Source: AP-15 sp963733945
GTDB lineage: Bacteria > Pseudomonadota > Alphaproteobacteria > ATCC43930 > CGMCC-115725
DNA: 64,000 nucleotides
Assembly: GCA_963733945.1 (NCBI GenBank)
Contig: CAVTFD010000010.1
Coordinates: 62,001 to 126,000 of the forward strand
Direction: 5' to 3'
Shown in pieces: positions 51,762-59,320 of the stretch. Under the pieces are notes generated by a model. It saw only the letters and a program-made list of their open reading frames with translations. It did not search any database and was not told the origin of the DNA. Every line of letters begins with the position of its first letter. Positions within the stretch are counted from its first letter, which is position 1. The position numbers and the translations under genes are program-made.

Positions 51762-52841
51762 ATGTCCGTCGCTTTTGCCGCGGGTATCACCGATCTTGGA
51801 ACCGTCGAGGACCGCAATTTTCCGATCCGAGACTTCCGCCTGCAAAACGGCGCCGTCATGCCCGAGGCCAAGATCGCCTACGAGACCTATGGCCGCTTGG
51901 CGCGCGACGGCAGAAACGCGGTGCTGATCACCCATGGCTACACCAGCAGCCACCACGCCGCCGGGCGCAACCCGGCGAACGGCAATCAGCCGGGCTGGTG
52001 GGATGGCCTAATCGGGCCGGGTAAGGCGATCGACACCGACAAGCTCTTTGTCGTCGCCTCGAACATGCTGGGCTCCTCGTTTGGCTCGACCAACGGCGCC
52101 AGCCTCGATCCGCGCACCGGCAAGCCCTATGGCCCGGATTTCCCGGCGATTACGGTGCGCGACATCGTCGCTGCGCAAAAAGCATTGCTTGATATGCTCG
52201 GCGTGCGCCACCTCGCCGCTGTGGCCGGCCCATCCTACGGCGGCTATCAGGCGTTCCAATGGGCGGTGGCTTATCCCGAGATGATGGACGCGGTCGTGGC
52301 GGTGGTGACGGCGCCCAAATCGCAAAATGCCGAAAAGAGCCTGGCCGAGCTTCAGGCGCGACTCGCGACCTATCCGGAATGGAACGGCGGCAATTATTAC
52401 GGACGCGGCAAGGCCGGGATCGTGCTGACGCAACTGCGCTTCGAGACCTTGATGCGCTACGGCTATGACCAGCAACTCGCCGGCCGTTATCCAGATAGGG
52501 CTGAGCGCGAGCGGGCGATCCGCCAGCTCGCCGCCGACTGGGCGCGGCAGTGGGACGCGAACTCGCTGGTCATCCTGCGGCGTGCGACGATCGGCTTCGA
52601 CACGGTCAAGGACTTCGCCCAAATTCGGGCTAAGGTTCTCTATGTGCTGTGCCGCAGCGACGTGATGTTTCCGCCGACGCTCGCGCCCGGGGTCATGAAC
52701 GATCTTGCCGCCGCCGGGGTCGAGGCGCGCTATTTCGAGATCGACAGCGATCTCGGCCATTCGGCGAGCGGCCCCGAGCACGCCAAGTGGTCGCCGACGC
52801 TGCGCGAATTCCTCGCACCGGTCATCGCCGCGCTCGGATAG
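51762..52841 (+). CDS. Alpha/beta hydrolase of the homoserine O-acetyltransferase (MetX) family
   Basis: The 359-residue protein has the MetX layout: FRLQNGAVMPEAKIAYETYG, VVASNMLGSSFGSTNGASLDP, nucleophile Ser in VAGPSYGGYQAFQWAVAYP, catalytic Asp in VLCRSDVMFPP and His in SDLGHSASGPEH. True MetX acetylates homoserine, but many relatives are hydrolases. No methionine genes are nearby and the nucleophile loop reads GPSYGG rather than GGSMGG, so plain MetX activity is doubtful. Confidence 0.82.
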   Translation: MSVAFAAGITDLGTVEDRNFPIRDFRLQNGAVMPEAKIAYETYGRLARDGRNAVLITHGYTSSHHAAGRNPANGNQPGWWDGLIGPGKAIDTDKLFVVASNMLGSSFGSTNGASLDPRTGKPYGPDFPAITVRDIVAAQKALLDMLGVRHLAAVAGPSYGGYQAFQWAVAYPEMMDAVVAVVTAPKSQNAEKSLAELQARLATYPEWNGGNYYGRGKAGIVLTQLRFETLMRYGYDQQLAGRYPDRAERERAIRQLAADWARQWDANSLVILRRATIGFDTVKDFAQIRAKVLYVLCRSDVMFPPTLAPGVMNDLAAAGVEARYFEIDSDLGHSASGPEHAKWSPTLREFLAPVIAALG

Positions 52842-52853
52842 CGCGGACTTTAG

Positions 52854-53285
52854 TCACCGCGGCGGCAGGCGCAGGCGGGGGATCTCGATCGCCGGGCAGC
52901 GGTTCATCACGACCTTGACGCCGCGGGCTTCGGCGCGAGAGGCCGCGGCATCATCGCGGACGTCGAGCTGCAACCAGACGAATTTGGCGCCGATCGCTAT
53001 CGCCTCGTCGACCGCTGCACCCGCCAGCTCGCTGCGGCGGAATATGTCGACCATGTCGATCGGTTCCGAGACATCGGCGAGCGAGGCGTAACAGGTTTCG
53101 CCGAGGATCATGTCGCCCGCGGCATTGGGGTTGACCGGGATCGCGCGATAGCCGCGCCGTTGCAGATAGGCCATGACCCGGTGGCTCGGCCGCTCGCGCC
53201 GCGGGCTGGCGCCGACAATGGCGATTGTCTTGGTGTCGGTCAGGATCTCGCGCAGATAGGCGTCGGAATAGCTTTCGTGGTTCAT
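52854..53285 (-). CDS. CoA-binding domain protein (YccU-like)
   Basis: From ATG 53285 the protein has 143 residues: a Rossmann-type CoA-binding domain with TIAIVGASPRRERPSHRVMAYLQRRGY, then PVNPNAAGDMILGETCYASL and KFVWLQLDVRDDAAASRAEARG with the CP-containing tail VVMNRCPAIE. It matches small YccU-like proteins whose role is unknown. It follows the enoyl-CoA hydratase gene by seven bases on the same strand. Confidence 0.88.
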   Translation of the reverse strand: MNHESYSDAYLREILTDTKTIAIVGASPRRERPSHRVMAYLQRRGYRAIPVNPNAAGDMILGETCYASLADVSEPIDMVDIFRRSELAGAAVDEAIAIGAKFVWLQLDVRDDAAASRAEARGVKVVMNRCPAIEIPRLRLPPR

Positions 53286-53292
53286 CGCGCCC

Positions 53293-54108
53293 TCAGCGGT
53301 CCTGCCAGACCGGCGGGCGTTTGGCGAGGAAGGCGTCGATGCCCTCGCCGGCATCGGCTGCCAGCATGTTCGTGGTCATGACTTCGGCGGCGTAGCAGTA
53401 GGCGGTGGCGAGATCCAACTCGGCTTGGCGGTAAAACGCCTCCTTGCCGATCGCAACGGTAAAAGCCGATTTGCCGGCAATCTCGCGCGCGAGGGTATCG
53501 ACCGCCGCACGCAGCCCGGCGCTCGGGACGACACGATTGACGAGCCCGATCTCGCAGGCCCGCGCGGCGCTGATCAGTTCGCCGGTCAGCAGCATCTCCA
53601 TCGCCGCCTTGCGCCCGACGGCGCGGGACAACGCCACCATCGGGGTCGAGCAGAACAATCCGATATTGACTCCTGGGGTCGCAAAATGCGCATCCTCGGC
53701 AGCGACCGCCAGATCGCAGCTGGCGACCAGCTGGCAGCCGGCCGCCGTCGCCACCCCGTGCACCTCCGCGATAACCGGCTTTAGCAAGCGGACGATCGTC
53801 AACATCAGCTCGCTGCATTGGGCGAAGAGCCGCTCATAGGTTTCGCGCCGGCGGTCCTCGCGGATCTCGCGCAGATCATGCCCGGCGCAGAATGCCGGGC
53901 CGGCGCCGGCGATGACGATGACCCGGGCTTCCGTGTCCTTCGCGGCGCGGCCGAGAGCGTCGATCAGCGCGTCCATCAGCGCCACCGACAGCGCGTTACG
54001 CGCCTGCGGCCGGTTCAGTGTCAGACGCAGCACTCCGTGCTCGCGCGCTTCGAGCAGAACCGGCGCATTCTCGCTAGTCTTGGGCATCGCCGCCATCGCC
54101 GCCTTCAT
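53293..54108 (-). CDS. Enoyl-CoA hydratase/isomerase family protein
   Basis: From ATG 54108 this crotonase-fold protein has 271 residues. It has LTLNRPQARNALSVALMDAL, the oxyanion-hole segments AFCAGHDLREI and VHGVATAAGCQLVASCDLAVAAEDAHFATPGV, and the C-terminal AYCYAAEVMTTNMLAADAGEGIDAFLAKRPP. The HDLREIRED spacing and the lack of an obvious Glu pair suggest a hydratase or isomerase variant. Two more ATGs (54096, 54087) are possible starts. It forms an operon with the CoA-binding protein. Confidence 0.88.
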   Translation of the reverse strand: MKAAMAAMPKTSENAPVLLEAREHGVLRLTLNRPQARNALSVALMDALIDALGRAAKDTEARVIVIAGAGPAFCAGHDLREIREDRRRETYERLFAQCSELMLTIVRLLKPVIAEVHGVATAAGCQLVASCDLAVAAEDAHFATPGVNIGLFCSTPMVALSRAVGRKAAMEMLLTGELISAARACEIGLVNRVVPSAGLRAAVDTLAREIAGKSAFTVAIGKEAFYRQAELDLATAYCYAAEVMTTNMLAADAGEGIDAFLAKRPPVWQDR

Positions 54109-54146
54109 CCTTGCTTGCTCGGCGTGAAAACGCGACTCTCGCGCCG

Positions 54147-55220
54147 GTGGGGTTCCGGCAGCAACAGATATCTTCGGGCGAAGGGGTAGCGGACAGCGCC
54201 GCGCCGTTGCGTGAGGCGTGGTACTACGCGGTTGCCGGTCGGCAGCTGAAACCGCGGACGACGCGGGCGAAGGTGATGCTGGGCGAGCCGGTGCTGATCG
54301 GCCGCGACGCAACCGGCGCGCCGTTCGCATTGCGCGATCTGTGCCCGCATCGCGGCATGCGGCTCAGCGCCGGCAATTTCGATGGGCGTGAAGTCGAGTG
54401 CTGCTATCACGGCTGGCGCTTCGACACCGGCGGCCAATGCACCGCGATCCCTGCATTAGTGCCGGGCCAGACCTTTGCCCCGAGCCGCGTGCATGTCCGA
54501 AGCTACCCGGTGCGCGAGGTGCAGGGCAACATCTGGGTATTCTTTGGCGAAGACCCGGCCGCAGCGCCGGAAATTCCTGATATCGACGGGTTCGGGGACG
54601 CAATCCCGCGGCTGGTCGAGACGGTCAGTTTTGCCGCTTCGATCGACCATGCGGTCGTCGGGCTGATGGATCCGGCGCATGGGCCGTTCGTGCATCGCGC
54701 CTGGTGGTGGCGCTCGCGCCACTCGATCCAGGCCAAGACCAAGGCCTTTGCCCCCTCGCCCTGGGGGTTCACGATGAGCCGCCACGCGCCCTCGATCAAT
54801 TCACGCGCTTACCGGCTGCTGGGTGGCGCACCGGAAACCGAGATCGTCTTCCGCCTGCCGAGCGTCAGGGTCGAGCACATCCGCGCCGGCCGCCATTTGG
54901 TCTGCAACTTGACCGCGATCACCCCGATCGACGACGGTACCACCGAAATCAATCACTGCATCTATTGGACGTCGTCGTGGCTCAGTGTGCTGAAGCCGCT
55001 GCTGCGCCCGTATGTGCGGGCGTTTCTGCAGCAGGATCGCGCCATCATGGAGCGGCAACAGCAGGGGCTGCGGTTCGAGCCGCCCTTGATGCTGATCGAC
55101 GACGCCGACACCCAGGCGAAATGGTACTACCGCCTCAAGCGCGAATACCGCCGCGCCCGCGCCGAAGGCCGCCCGTTCGAGAACCCGATCAAGCCCCGCG
55201 TCCTGGAGTGGCGCAGTTAG
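54147..55220 (+). CDS. Rieske non-heme iron oxygenase, alpha subunit (vanillate-demethylase-like)
   Basis: The protein of about 357 residues (GTG 54147; the frame is open to 54111) has the Rieske ligands CPHRG and CCYHGW (near residues 63 and 83) and a catalytic domain with the iron set in DHAVVGLMDPAHGPFVH. It resembles vanillate O-demethylase oxygenase subunits. No reductase lies beside it, so electrons must come from elsewhere; the ferredoxin and reductase at 6.3-7.8 kb are possible. It is divergent from the enoyl-CoA hydratase with almost no space between. Confidence 0.87.
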   Translation: MGFRQQQISSGEGVADSAAPLREAWYYAVAGRQLKPRTTRAKVMLGEPVLIGRDATGAPFALRDLCPHRGMRLSAGNFDGREVECCYHGWRFDTGGQCTAIPALVPGQTFAPSRVHVRSYPVREVQGNIWVFFGEDPAAAPEIPDIDGFGDAIPRLVETVSFAASIDHAVVGLMDPAHGPFVHRAWWWRSRHSIQAKTKAFAPSPWGFTMSRHAPSINSRAYRLLGGAPETEIVFRLPSVRVEHIRAGRHLVCNLTAITPIDDGTTEINHCIYWTSSWLSVLKPLLRPYVRAFLQQDRAIMERQQQGLRFEPPLMLIDDADTQAKWYYRLKREYRRARAEGRPFENPIKPRVLEWRS

Positions 55221-55806
55221 CCAAAGAGCCTGGCCCCAAGAAAAGTCGGAAGAGCAAAACGTTGCCCGTCATCCCCGCGAGAGGCAACCATTACTTTTCG
55301 TCGCCGAGGGATGAAAAGAAATGAACCGTCTCGACCGATGCAGGCGCCAATTCCCACGAACCGGAAAGAGATTCACCGTAACCTGGAAATAGTCGGGAAC
55401 GGAAGACTGTGGGTGCATTCTCGATCAACGGCTCCGTTTCTGGTCTGTTCGGACCTAACTGACCCCAGTAGGGCACGGGCGGTCCGCCATCTCACCGAGA
55501 AGCCTTGCCAGGGATTTCCAGCTCCCTCGCGAAAACTAAACCAAACGCCCACCGTCGTTGACAAGGATTTGGCGCAGGATTTCAACGTGAGATATGTCGG
55601 ATCGCTGTTCTGTTCCCGCGCGGTCATCCCGTTCATGAAGACGGCGGGATGGGGCCGCATCATCAACATCGGCGGCGGCAACGCCCGCAACGCCGGCAAT
55701 CTCAGCGGCGGCACCCGTAATGCGGGCCCGGTGTACATGCTTCCTGGCCTCGGATAAGGCCTGGGTCTCCGGCGAGTTAGTCGCGGCAAGTGGCGGGGTT
55801 GGGCGG
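55221..55806. other. Region of decay between Rieske gene and tandem palindromes
   Basis: About 585 bases without an intact gene. The first part (to 55330) holds repeat-like phrases CGTCATCCCCGCGAGAGG and CGAGGGATGAAAAG; the middle is featureless; the end holds a short SDR remnant, listed separately. Confidence 0.4.
55557..55757 (+). pseudogene. Short-chain dehydrogenase fragment
   Basis: About 66 codons (VDKDLAQDFNVRYVGSLFC, then AVIPFMKTAGWGRIINIGGG) match the middle of SDR enzymes just before the catalytic Ser. The cofactor-binding N-terminus and the Tyr-X3-Lys site are missing. It is probably a relic. Confidence 0.65.
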
Positions 55807-55836
55807 TCAGTGTATTACTGATCAGTGTATTACTGA
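55807..55836. promoter_or_regulatory. Two tandem copies of a 15-base palindrome (operator-like)
   Basis: TCAGTGTATTACTGA occurs twice with no gap. Each copy is an inverted repeat (TCAGT / ACTGA around GTATT), and the joint also forms ACTGATCAGT. Such tandem palindromes are typical of binding sites for TetR- or similar dimeric regulators. The nearest genes are the LLM oxidoreductase (ending at 55986, opposite strand) and the SDR remnant, so no promoter can be tied to it. Confidence 0.5.
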
Positions 55837-55985
55837 GCAGAGAAACCGGGGCAGAGGTTAGTGTCAGCGCAGGACCAGCCGGGCTAAGGCGCGTTGGCGG
55901 CCCAATCGGTCGCCCTCGGGCTGCTCACCGCGCCTGCTCACCCGCAAAGCCCTCCTGTGCAGATCCTTGGCCCTGCGCTAGAGCT

Positions 55986-56861
55986 CTAACGGACCGAGTT
56001 GTAGACGTCACGCCAACGCTTGATGGCTTCGATGTGACCGTCCACCGTGGTGAGGTTCGCGCCCATCGTCACGACAGATATGTGGCTCCCCCCGGCCTTG
56101 CGCCACGCCGCGATATCGCCAGGCCATTGGTTGTCCCCGCGACTATATTGCTGAATGGACTCGAAGCCGAATGCATCAACATCTCTGCCGAGCTCGCGCA
56201 GCTTGGCCTCGATCCTCGCCTTGATTTGGACCGCCTCGGTTTGAGTCCGACCGGAAAACAGGAAACCGTCCCCGATCCTCGCCGCCCGGTCGAACGCGGC
56301 CTTGCTGAAACCTCCCAGCCAGATCGGGATCTGCCGTTTCGGCCGTGGCAAGATCCCGGCTCTGTCGATCCGGTGGTCGGAGTCCTCATGGTCGACCACG
56401 GGCTGTTCCCACAGCTTACGGATCAAGGCAATCTGCTGCTCCTGCCGCTTGCCGCGACGGCGAAAGTGGCCGGACATTTCGAGACCGTCGTATTCCACCC
56501 AGTTCCAGCCGATCCCGACGCCCAGGCGAAGCCGGCCATCTGAGAACAGGTCAACATCCGCGGCCTGTTTGGCGAACAGGGCCGTCTGTCGCTGCGGCAG
56601 GATGATCACGCCGGTGGCCAATTCGAGTTTCTTGGTGACGCCGGCGAGGTAGGCGTAAGTTACCAACGGCTCGTGAAACGGGTCGGTTTCTTTGTAGGGG
56701 CCGGTCAGCTTCGGGTCCCTACCTTCATGAACGGCGCCGAGGACATGGTCGTAGATCACAATATGGTCGTAACCCAGGTCTTCCGCCGCCTGGGCAAACG
56801 CCTTGACTGCCCCTGTATCGCCGCCGAGTTCAATCTGCGGATAAACTACACCAGCTTTCAT
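55986..56861 (-). CDS. LLM-class flavin-dependent oxidoreductase (F420-type)
   Basis: Starting at ATG 56861 (ribosome site AGAGGAAG) the protein has 291 residues. It has the luciferase-like barrel pattern: MKAGVVYPQIELGGD, AFAQAAEDLGYDHIVIYDH, then QTALFAKQAADVDLFSDGRLRLGVGIGWN and IWLGGFSKAAFDRAARIGDGFL. The wording fits the F420-dependent LLM group (TIGR03619-like), although FMN use is possible. Such enzymes oxidise or reduce small organic substrates. It is the last of four same-strand genes with the CmcJ-like oxygenase, CPFS protein and BVMO. Confidence 0.88.
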   Translation of the reverse strand: MKAGVVYPQIELGGDTGAVKAFAQAAEDLGYDHIVIYDHVLGAVHEGRDPKLTGPYKETDPFHEPLVTYAYLAGVTKKLELATGVIILPQRQTALFAKQAADVDLFSDGRLRLGVGIGWNWVEYDGLEMSGHFRRRGKRQEQQIALIRKLWEQPVVDHEDSDHRIDRAGILPRPKRQIPIWLGGFSKAAFDRAARIGDGFLFSGRTQTEAVQIKARIEAKLRELGRDVDAFGFESIQQYSRGDNQWPGDIAAWRKAGGSHISVVTMGANLTTVDGHIEAIKRWRDVYNSVR

Positions 56862-57224
56862 CGTACACTTCCTCTTTGAGGGCATGAGGTTGTGTGCCAG
56901 ATCCGAACCGGTCGCGTTCGGTCCGAAAGCGGCAGCCTGAACACCGGCACATAGCTTTGGCGACGACACGTTGCAGACTAACCGGCGCGATGATGATCGC
57001 GAACTGGAAACAACGATCGTCGAGTTTGCCGGCCCGAAGGCTTTAGCTTGACCGGGTGGAGGCGCGCTCGTGGTTGGGAACGCCCTGCGCCAAGGAAGTC
57101 GGCGCGATTGAGACAACCAGGTGAGCCCGGCTGACCGCGCACTTATGCCCCTGCGCGGTCAGCCGGTCGTCAAGTCCACGACAGCGATGTCGGCTCCCAC
57201 TGCCCGCTGCCTCTTCCTGTCTTC
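56862..57224. other. Intergenic region between LLM and CmcJ-like genes
   Basis: This 363-base gap has no gene. Its main feature is a perfect 14-base hairpin at 57128-57165, listed separately. The rest, near 56890-57060, shows nothing recognisable. Confidence 0.4.
57128..57165. terminator. Perfect 14-base hairpin after the CmcJ-like gene
   Basis: CGGCTGACCGCGCA (57128-57141) pairs exactly with TGCGCGGTCAGCCG (57152-57165) around a ten-base loop. It lies 60 bases past the stop codon of the minus-strand CmcJ-like gene. No T run follows on either strand, so termination would need Rho or the hairpin may instead protect the RNA end. Confidence 0.45.
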
Positions 57225-58502
57225 CTAGAAGAAGACAAAGGACCGGACCACGACGTTCTTGCGGCATCGCGCGTTGGCGGGTGCGGTCGGATCGACACAG
57301 GCAGTATGGAAAGACCAGCGCGAAACGGAGCCGTCGGTCACCGAGTCATAGCATTTGAGCATTGAGACCTCGGTGGGCTTCTGCCGGGGGAACCAGTACC
57401 ACTCGTGGTCGGGACGGTAGGTGAAGCGGGTGGTCTCGCCGACGCGGTCGTCGTAGATCCGGTAGTTGGTGATGTAGGGCTGGTCGGCGAAGGAGGGCCA
57501 GGCGCAGAGCACGAAGGGGAACTGCTCGACCGTCTCGATCGGCTTGGCAAGGTTGATCGACATGAACCGCCGCGACATCTTCGCGTCGGCCTCTTCCTCG
57601 GTGTAGTGCTGCTGGCGCCCGAAATTACGCAAGTTCTTCGTCAGCAGCTCGCGGCAGCGCACGCGCCCGCTGTTGTCGTTCAAATCGTTGTGCACCAAAT
57701 TGGCGTAATTGGCGTTGACACCCGGGTTCTTGCCGTCCTGATCCTCGGTGCGGTCGCCCTGGTAGTCTTTGTCGAAGACGTCGTGGTTGTAGACCAATGC
57801 GTCGGTCGCGTCCGGGAAGAAGTCGAGCAGCAATTTCTCGATCTCCGGGTAGTACACCCGCTCCACCTCCGCCGCATCGTAGATGTTTGTGCATTTAGAT
57901 TCGAGGTGCGCCAGCGACACGCCGAGCTTGTCCATGCATTCGGGGCTGTTCGGCGAAAGGCCCGGGTAGTACTCGCCGATCCGTCGTGCATCGCGCAGCA
58001 CCTGCGGGAAATAGAGGTTCTGGCGCCGGTTGCCCCGCTCGTTCGTGCGCAGGATCATGGCTGTCCCGGCGCGCGCCGGGTCCCGCCAGATCGCGTTCGA
58101 CGGCACGACGGAGTAGCTCGGCCGCTCGTACACCGTATAGGGCAGCGGCAGCGCCACGCCGCCGGGCGGAGCCTTGATGCTGTTCGACTGGCGGATGTAG
58201 TTGAGGCATTCGTCGTAGTCGCGGAACGCGATGCCCCATTGGGTCTTGATCGGGCCCGGCGGCGCCTTGTCGATCATGTCGGTAACGCGCTGGCTCTCGC
58301 CCGAGGCAATCTCCGCGAGCGCGTCGTCGAGCGCGACGGCGGTTCCCGCGTCGCCGTCACGGTTGAACGCCATATAGGACAGGCCGCCATGCGCCGCGAA
58401 CGGCTCCGGCTGCCCTGCCGTGCGCTCAAGCGGCGGCACGTAGGCGACCGTACCGTCGTGTGGGTCCGCGACCTTGTTGTCGGCGACATCAAGCGGGCTC
58501 AT
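57225..58502 (-). CDS. CmcJ/NvfI-family oxygenase-like protein
   Basis: The 425-residue protein contains VHNDL (His271, Asp273), then RFMSINLAKPIET, RPDHEWYWFPRQKPTEVSMLK, CYDSVTDGSVSRWSFHTA (His399) and a conserved end VVVRSFVFF. This is the signature of the CmcJ/NvfI family: CmcJ works with CmcI in cephamycin 7-methoxylation, and fungal NvfI is an Fe(II)/2-oxoglutarate-dependent oxygenase. His271-Asp273-His399 would be a plausible iron triad. The N-terminal 60 residues look extended and variable. It lies between the LLM and CPFS-thioredoxin genes. Confidence 0.78.
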   Translation of the reverse strand: MSPLDVADNKVADPHDGTVAYVPPLERTAGQPEPFAAHGGLSYMAFNRDGDAGTAVALDDALAEIASGESQRVTDMIDKAPPGPIKTQWGIAFRDYDECLNYIRQSNSIKAPPGGVALPLPYTVYERPSYSVVPSNAIWRDPARAGTAMILRTNERGNRRQNLYFPQVLRDARRIGEYYPGLSPNSPECMDKLGVSLAHLESKCTNIYDAAEVERVYYPEIEKLLLDFFPDATDALVYNHDVFDKDYQGDRTEDQDGKNPGVNANYANLVHNDLNDNSGRVRCRELLTKNLRNFGRQQHYTEEEADAKMSRRFMSINLAKPIETVEQFPFVLCAWPSFADQPYITNYRIYDDRVGETTRFTYRPDHEWYWFPRQKPTEVSMLKCYDSVTDGSVSRWSFHTACVDPTAPANARCRKNVVVRSFVFF

Positions 58503-58660
58503 GGCATACCTCCGGTTATCTCGGGCTCATCGTGGCACACATATCTTGCGTTTTCCAAACTCTGCGATCGCTGACTTGCGGCGCGACCCCGTCACGCGCC
58601 GTGGGATCGGCCGAACGTCGGTTCACCATCCCAAAGCGGCCTGTGGCCAGCGGTAAGAAA

Positions 58661-59218
58661 TCAATCTTTTAGTAGGCGCGATACCCAATCGGCGACGGGA
58701 TCGCCACTGCTCACGTCGGCCTGAACCAGCCCGTCGATCATGAAAGTGGGCGAGACATGGATGCCGTTCTGGCGGGCATACTTACAGTGCCACTTGACCT
58801 CACGGTCGAGATCGGGGATCGCGAATGCGTCGGCAAGTTTCACGCCACTGTAGCGCTCGATCCGCCTGATGATGTCGTTGGGCGAGGCATCAAGGTTCGG
58901 CCCGCTGCAATGCCGGTCGAATTCAAATTCTTCGCGATGCGCGGCCACCGCCGCCATGACAGATTTTGCCGCTACCTTCCCGCTTTCGAGGGTCGAAGCG
59001 GCCAGGATACAGCGCACGATCACGCCCGAGTACATGTGCCAAGGCTGCGACTGAAGGCGGAGCTTGACGGTGATGCGGTCCTCGCCCGCTAGAGTGAGCA
59101 GGTCGTCAAGTTTGCCGAACGCCTTGACAGAAAACGGACAGGTGGGTTCCAAGAACATCTCGAAGAGGCGAGGCCCGTGGCCCCAGACCAGCGGATCAGC
59201 GCGCCACATATTCTTCAT
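58661..59218 (-). CDS. Thioredoxin-fold (DsbA-like) protein with CPFS motif
   Basis: This 185-residue cytoplasmic protein (no signal peptide) has the DsbA-like layout: FLEPTCPFSVKAFGKLDDL with Cys27-Pro-Phe-Ser30, an inserted helical part (EEFEFDRHCSGPNLD) and the cis-Pro loop HVSPTFMIDG (Pro157). The second active-site Cys is replaced by Ser, so it cannot form the usual CXXC disulfide; glutathione- or substrate-conjugate chemistry is more likely. It lies between the BVMO and CmcJ-like genes in a same-strand group. Confidence 0.78.
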   Translation of the reverse strand: MKNMWRADPLVWGHGPRLFEMFLEPTCPFSVKAFGKLDDLLTLAGEDRITVKLRLQSQPWHMYSGVIVRCILAASTLESGKVAAKSVMAAVAAHREEFEFDRHCSGPNLDASPNDIIRRIERYSGVKLADAFAIPDLDREVKWHCKYARQNGIHVSPTFMIDGLVQADVSSGDPVADWVSRLLKD

Positions 59219-59320
59219 ACGATTTCCTCCTTCACCGGGTCGTCCGCCTCTGCCGGCCGAGAGGTCCGTGAGCGCGTGGGTCGGAAGATCACGGGCAACC
59301 GGGGCCGCGAGCGACGCAGC

